DNA of 64,000 nt from JASHPR01 sp963833885 (lineage in GTDB: Bacteria; Actinomycetota; Actinomycetes; Streptosporangiales; Streptosporangiaceae), in contig CAWHZU010000016.1 in the NCBI GenBank assembly GCA_963833885.1, positions 1 to 64,000 on the forward strand, given 5' to 3'. Of this stretch, positions 59,618 to 64,000 are shown in pieces. Numbering within the stretch: position 1 is the stretch's first letter; each line of letters begins with the position of its first letter. The notes below the pieces were generated by a model that was not told where the DNA came from, made no database searches, and worked only from the letters and a program-made list of their open reading frames with translations. The translations under genes and the position numbers were made by a program.

Positions 59618-60733
59618 TCAGGTCCAGAGCGCCTGGCTCGCCAGCCGTGCTCCCTCGGCCATCGCCGCCAGCTTCGCCCAGGTCACGTGCGGCTCGACCG
59701 TGGACGAGCTGGCGAACGTGGCGAACCCGCAGTCGCTGCTGGCCAGGACGTTCTCCCGGCCGACCAGGCCCGCGTAGCGCTCGATCCGCTGCGCGACCAG
59801 TTCCGGGTGCTCCACGTAGTTGGTCGTCGAGTCGATCACGCCAGGGACGATGGCCTTGCCGTCGGGCAGCTTGACGTCCTCGAACACGTTCCACTCGTGC
59901 TCGTGGCGGGGGTTGGCGCCCTCGAACGAGATCGCGGCAGGCCGGGCCTTGAGCACCTCGCCGATGATCGCTCGCAGCGGGATGTCGCGGGTGTGCGGGC
60001 CCTCGTAGTTGCCCCAGCACAGGTGCAGCCGCATCGCCTCGGGCGGGATATCCCTGGTCGCGTGGTTGATCGCGGCCACCCTGCGGCCGACCTCGACGAG
60101 AAACCCCTCCTGCGTGCCGCCGATGCTGGACACGTTCCAGCCCATGGCCAGGTCGGGGCAGTCGAGCTGCAGCAACAGGCCCGCAGCGTGGATCGCGTCG
60201 TACTCGGTCTTCATCGCGTCGGCAAGCGCGCCGATGTACTCCTCGTCGCTCGGGTAGTACTTGTTCGCCAGGAAGACCGCGATCACCCCGGGCGAGGCGG
60301 CCGACATGAACACCTCGGTGACGTCCTGCCGGCCGGTGGCCTGCTTGAGGTTGTCGATGTCTGCCTGCACCAGCGAGGTGTCCTCGTAGGCCACGGGCCC
60401 GATGCAGGCCGCATTCGTCAGCCGGCGGGCCCTGGCCCGCTCCGACATCATCCGCTCGCCCCACGCCGGGAAGTCGTCGTAGTCCTTGGGCCGCAGCGGC
60501 TCGCCCTCGCCGCCGAATCCGGTCAGCCGCTCGGTGACGTAGGTGCTGTAACCCACCTTGCTCGCCTCGCCGTCGTTGACCACGTCCACGCCAGCATCGA
60601 TCTGGCTCGTCACGACCGACCGGACCGCGTCGGCCAGCTGCTCGGCGTCGCGTTCCGGCCCAGTAAGCGGACAGGCCGGCCTGGGCAGGCTGCCGGTGTG
60701 CGTGGTGAGAATGCGGTCGGAACTGAGGTGCAC
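59618..60733 (-). CDS. MetE C-terminal-like zinc methyltransferase/epoxyalkane:CoM-transferase-like protein
   Basis: About 371 aa barrel of the cobalamin-independent methionine synthase superfamily without the N-terminal half: ILTTHTGSLPRP start, zinc ligands in LHLCWGNYEGPH and SSDCGFATF. These stand-alone C-terminal proteins use a zinc-activated thiol on various alkyl donors; epoxyalkane:CoM transferase belongs here. GTG 60733 has GGAGGGGAG 5 bases upstream. Substrate unknown. Confidence 0.88.
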   Translation of the reverse strand: MHLSSDRILTTHTGSLPRPACPLTGPERDAEQLADAVRSVVTSQIDAGVDVVNDGEASKVGYSTYVTERLTGFGGEGEPLRPKDYDDFPAWGERMMSERARARRLTNAACIGPVAYEDTSLVQADIDNLKQATGRQDVTEVFMSAASPGVIAVFLANKYYPSDEEYIGALADAMKTEYDAIHAAGLLLQLDCPDLAMGWNVSSIGGTQEGFLVEVGRRVAAINHATRDIPPEAMRLHLCWGNYEGPHTRDIPLRAIIGEVLKARPAAISFEGANPRHEHEWNVFEDVKLPDGKAIVPGVIDSTTNYVEHPELVAQRIERYAGLVGRENVLASSDCGFATFASSSTVEPHVTWAKLAAMAEGARLASQALWT

Positions 60734-60855
60734 GGGATCTCCCCTCCGCCGGTACGGCGCCACCGCCCGGATCGCCGCTGGCCCGCCTGCCATTGCTGGC
60801 CAACGCGACGGGGTCAAACGGGCCACCGCGCCAAAAAAGTGCGAGAGTCGAGTGT

Positions 60856-63315
60856 ATGGCGGAAGACCCTGCTAGGACGATGCCGGAGCCGGTTGCGAGT
60901 GCGGGCTCTGTTCCCGCGCCGCAGCTGCGGCGCAGCTGGCGCTCGATCCTCTTCGCTCCTGTTGGCGACGGCCAGCGGCGCCGGCGGGGAAGCGACGGAC
61001 TGCGCCTGGTCGCTGCCATCCTCGCCGTCGTGTGCTGCGTGCTCATCATCCGCTACGACTCCCGCATCGACCGGGCCGTTATCCAGGTAATCCATCCGCC
61101 GCCGCGGAGCATCACCTGGCTGGTGACGGTCGTCTACGACGCCGGTGCGTTCGGCGTGACGATCGTTCTGGTGCTGCTGGTTCTCCTCGCACGCCGCTGG
61201 GTGCTCGCGCGCGATATCGCGCTGAGCGCGGCCGGCGCCGCCGCGCTGAGCGGGATCCTCGTCCTGCTGCTGGGCAGCCGCGGCGGAAGACCGGACGGAA
61301 TCGTGATACACGGCTACTCCGTGACATTCCCGGTCCTCCAGATCGCTCTTTTCATGGCGGTCGCCGCGGCCGCATTGCCATATCTGGCGCGAGGCCTGCA
61401 ACGCCTCATCGAGGTCTTCATCGCGCTGGTGGCTCTGGCCTCAGCCGTCGGAGGTCACGGGCTGCCGGTCAACGTCCTCGGCAGCCTGGCCATCGGCTGG
61501 GGGGCAACTGCCGTGGTCCGGCTCATCTTTGGCTCCCCGCTCGGCCTTCCGTCGGCCGATGACGTGCGGGCGCTGCTCGATGACCTCGGCGTCCACTCGA
61601 GCGACGTGCGAGCGGCGGCGCGGCAGGTCTGGGGAGTAGCGAGATACCAGGCCCACGACGCGGACTCGCCCGGTCAGCTCATCGGCATCGCGGTCTACGG
61701 CCGAGACGCCGCCGATGCCAGGCTGCTGACCAAGGCAGGCCGGTTCCTGTTCTACCGGGACTCCGGGCCGAGCCTCACGATTACCCGGCTTCAGCAAGTC
61801 GAGCACGAGGGCTACCTCACCATGCGCGCCGCGCAGGCGGGCGCTCGCGTGCCCGCGATCGTCGAGGCGGGAACCGCCGGACCATCCAGCGACGCGCTGC
61901 TCGTCTACCGCTTGCCCGCCGGCACGATGCTGTCCGAGGCTGACGCGAGCCAGGTCAGCGATGCCGCCCTCGCCGACCTCTACCGTCAGCTGCTGACTCT
62001 GCGGCAAGCACGGATCGCGCACGGCGCCATCAGCGGTGACACCCTGCTGGTCGACCCGGGAGCGGAGACCGGCATCGTGATGGATTTCCGCAACGCCACA
62101 TCGAGCGCCCGGCCAGACCAGCTGGATCGCGACATGGCTGGTGTCGTGGCGGCGACGGCCGTGGCGGTCGGTGCGGAACGGGCGGCCGACGCAGCAGCAA
62201 GGTGTCTTACCCCGGAGGTGCTAGCGGGCGCCCTCCGGCATCTGCATCGCGCCGCGCTCGATCCCGTGCTTGGCCGGTCGCTGCGCGGCAAGCGCGAGTT
62301 GCTGAATGACGTCCGGCAACGCGCCGCCCAGGCGGGGTCGATCGACGTGCCGAAACTGGCGGAGCCCCGCCGGGTGAGCTGGCCGACATTGATCATGATC
62401 GTGGGCACGCTCATCGGCGGCTGGGCGCTCATCGGGGTGCTCCTCGACGTGTCCAAGTCCTTCGACACCGTGATCGGGGCTGACTGGCTCTGGGTCATCG
62501 TGGCGTTCATCCTTTCTCAGCTGGTCTGCGTGGCTACGTCTCTCGAGGGCATCGGCAGCGTGGCGGGAGCGCTTCCGTTCGGCCGGGTGCTGGGGGTCGA
62601 AATCGCCAACGCATTCAGCGCACTGGCCGGCGGGACCGCGGCGGTCTTCGCCACCCGGGTGCGCTTCTTCCAGCAGCAGGGCTACGACGCGTCGGTGGCG
62701 CTGAGCTCGGGCGCGATCATCGCCACCTCCAGCTGGATCGCCACCGCGGTGCTTTTCCTCGTCTCGCTGCCGTTCGCCTGGGGATCCATCCACCTCGAGG
62801 CCACCCCCCAGTCGGGCGGGGATTCGAAGCTGGTCTGGATCATCCTGGCCGTCGTGGTGCTGGTCGCCGTGGTGGCCGGGGTGGCAGTGGCCGTGCCGAG
62901 GCTGCGCAGGCTCGCGGCCGAGAAGCTGCGCCCGAGGGTCCGCAGCATCTGGGGCAACCTGAAGCAGGTGGCCAGTTCTCCGCGCAAGCTGGCGCTGCTG
63001 GTTGGTGGCTCGTTTGCGCAAGAACTGCTCGTCGCCATGGCGCTGTCTGTTTCGCTGCGCGCCTTCGGCGACCATCTCCGGCTGCCCATCCTGATCGTGG
63101 TCATCACCCTGGCCGCGATTATCGGCGGCATCTCGCCGTCACCCGGCGGCATGGGAGTGGTGGAAGCGGGCCTGATCCTCGGTCTGACGGCCGCAGGCGT
63201 CTCGGAGGCGGACGCCACCGCAGCGGTCTTCATCCAGCGCCTGTTCACGTCGTACCTGCCGCCCATCTGGGGCTGGTTCGCCCTCGTCTGGATGCGGAAG
63301 AGGGAGTATCTGTGA
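60856..63315 (+). CDS. PAP2-like / pseudokinase / LPG-synthase-TM fusion membrane protein
   Basis: About 819 aa. Residues ~45-230 have several membrane helices with a degenerate PAP2 phosphatase pattern (GGRPDG; GGHGLPVNVLGSLAIGW, catalytic residues incomplete). Residues ~235-500 are a kinase-like domain with HGAISGDTLLVD...IVMDFRNA, where the catalytic HGD appears as HGA. Residues ~515-815 are the flippase-like lysylphosphatidylglycerol synthase TM domain (UPF0104), with GISPSPGGMGVVEAGLI. ATG 60856. It probably moves or senses lipids. It precedes a DUF2252 gene. Confidence 0.85.
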   Translation: MAEDPARTMPEPVASAGSVPAPQLRRSWRSILFAPVGDGQRRRRGSDGLRLVAAILAVVCCVLIIRYDSRIDRAVIQVIHPPPRSITWLVTVVYDAGAFGVTIVLVLLVLLARRWVLARDIALSAAGAAALSGILVLLLGSRGGRPDGIVIHGYSVTFPVLQIALFMAVAAAALPYLARGLQRLIEVFIALVALASAVGGHGLPVNVLGSLAIGWGATAVVRLIFGSPLGLPSADDVRALLDDLGVHSSDVRAAARQVWGVARYQAHDADSPGQLIGIAVYGRDAADARLLTKAGRFLFYRDSGPSLTITRLQQVEHEGYLTMRAAQAGARVPAIVEAGTAGPSSDALLVYRLPAGTMLSEADASQVSDAALADLYRQLLTLRQARIAHGAISGDTLLVDPGAETGIVMDFRNATSSARPDQLDRDMAGVVAATAVAVGAERAADAAARCLTPEVLAGALRHLHRAALDPVLGRSLRGKRELLNDVRQRAAQAGSIDVPKLAEPRRVSWPTLIMIVGTLIGGWALIGVLLDVSKSFDTVIGADWLWVIVAFILSQLVCVATSLEGIGSVAGALPFGRVLGVEIANAFSALAGGTAAVFATRVRFFQQQGYDASVALSSGAIIATSSWIATAVLFLVSLPFAWGSIHLEATPQSGGDSKLVWIILAVVVLVAVVAGVAVAVPRLRRLAAEKLRPRVRSIWGNLKQVASSPRKLALLVGGSFAQELLVAMALSVSLRAFGDHLRLPILIVVITLAAIIGGISPSPGGMGVVEAGLILGLTAAGVSEADATAAVFIQRLFTSYLPPIWGWFALVWMRKREYL

Positions 63316-63445
63316 ACGCTGGGTTACGCTCGGGAAAGGCAAGGTTACCGAAACGGAACCAGATGATGGCCACGCGGCGACCGCCTGGCCTTCGGCTGAA
63401 CCGGCCGCCCGTTCGCTGACGATGAGGAACACGCCGGAGGCGTTC

Positions 63446-64000
63446 ATGGAGAAGCATTCGCGCCCAGCTCAGACCTCGCTGGCTGGAACCACCCAGGCGG
63501 GGGCCTCCACGTTCGCGTCAGCATGGCGGCGGGCGCACCTGACCGTGGAGGAGCGGGTGGCCAGAGGCCGGGCCGCTCGCCAGGAGGCGCCACGGTCCAG
63601 CCACGGCCGGTGGGAACCCGCGGCAGACCGCCCAGATCCGATCGCGCTGCTGGAGGAGCAGGCGCAGAGCCGGGTCCCCTGGCTGGTCCCGATCCGGTAC
63701 GGCCGCATGCTGGTTTCCCCGTTCACCTTCTACCGGGGCGCCGCGCTGATCATGGCGGCCGATCTGGCGGTGACCCCTCAGTCCGGGATCAGCGTGCAAT
63801 TGTGCGGCGACGCGCACCTGTCGAACTTTGGCCTGTTCGGCTCGCCCGAGCGGCGGATGCTGTTCGACATCAACGATTTCGATGAGACCCTCCCCGGCCC
63901 ATGGGAATGGGACGTCAAGCGCCTCGCGGCCAGCTTCGAGATCATGGGACGCGACCGTGGCTTCACCCCCGCCGACCGCCGCGCCATCGTCATGGCCGGG
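63446..64000 (+). CDS. DUF2252 family protein (partial)
   Basis: The first 185 codons are in the window; the gene runs off the right edge. VPIRYGRMLVSPFTFYRGAA, QLCGDAHLSNFG and FDINDFDETLPGPWEWDVKR are the defining blocks of DUF2252, a kinase-like fold whose H-x-x-N and DxDD-type residues are present. ATG 63446 has CGGAGG 4 bases upstream; ATG 63422 is in frame but lacks one. Function unknown; probably a small-molecule or protein kinase. Confidence 0.9.
   Translation, partial: MEKHSRPAQTSLAGTTQAGASTFASAWRRAHLTVEERVARGRAARQEAPRSSHGRWEPAADRPDPIALLEEQAQSRVPWLVPIRYGRMLVSPFTFYRGAALIMAADLAVTPQSGISVQLCGDAHLSNFGLFGSPERRMLFDINDFDETLPGPWEWDVKRLAASFEIMGRDRGFTPADRRAIVMAG

Overview
The window is high-GC DNA from an actinomycete. 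Genes are packed tightly, GTG and TTG starts are frequent, and many stops and starts overlap as ATGA or GTGA. Families typical of actinomycetes are present: an F420 (Ddn-like) reductase and an LLM oxidoreductase, a large SARP regulator, an NDMA-dependent-type alcohol dehydrogenase, an ECF42-type sigma factor linked to a DGPF protein, and a hom-thrC-thrB operon. I cannot name the genus; a Streptosporangiales- or Frankia-like actinomycete would fit. I see no rRNA, tRNA, CRISPR array, integrase or transposase, so this looks like chromosomal backbone mixed with accessory metabolic and regulatory genes. No stretch over about 300 bases lacks a gene.

Layout. 1-3.6 kb: end of a sugar ABC-uptake operon (binding protein, LacI regulator with a perfect palindromic operator) and a lone hisG. 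3.6-10 kb: two PadR-controlled ABC exporter operons (DrrAB-like, then LolD/FtsX-like), each PadR gene preceded by its own inverted repeat. 10-18.5 kb: a minus-strand AraC / SDR / ThDP-enzyme group, divergent from a complete five-gene Liv-type uptake operon. 18.5-23.3 kb: small enzymes, a Uma2 remnant, a membrane protein, and a RibD/DHFR - DGPF - ECF42 operon with a matching promoter but a frameshifted sigma gene. 23.3-33.6 kb (mostly minus strand): threonine operon, CorA, a K+ channel, Leloir galactose genes, and lysA with a one-base frameshift. 33.7-45.4 kb: mixed metabolic genes (glutamate-cysteine-ligase-like protein, glutathionyl-hydroquinone-reductase-like protein, P450, alpha/beta hydrolase, MalY-type lyase) and several small MarR/ArsR-controlled units. 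45.4-55 kb: SPFH protein plus a tiny RHH/AT-hook protein, SARP, CehA-type PHP protein, Ddn-like reductase with divergent TetR, an APH-MFS fusion and a frameshifted conserved hypothetical. 55-60.7 kb: a dehydrogenase cluster (LLM, zinc ADH, two SDRs, PPOX-fold protein, MetE-like protein). 60.8-64 kb: a PAP2-like/pseudokinase/flippase fusion and a DUF2252 protein that runs off the end.

The best leads are: the ECF42 operon with a consensus-like autoregulatory promoter and a broken sigma gene; the phosphotransferase-MFS fusion joined by a Cys-Gly-Pro tandem repeat; several clean operator palindromes next to their presumed regulators; a leaderless MarR transcript; a SARP gene with a compositionally distinct N-terminal third; and three frameshifts (lysA, ECF42, hypothetical at 54.3-55.0 kb) that are either decay or assembly errors.
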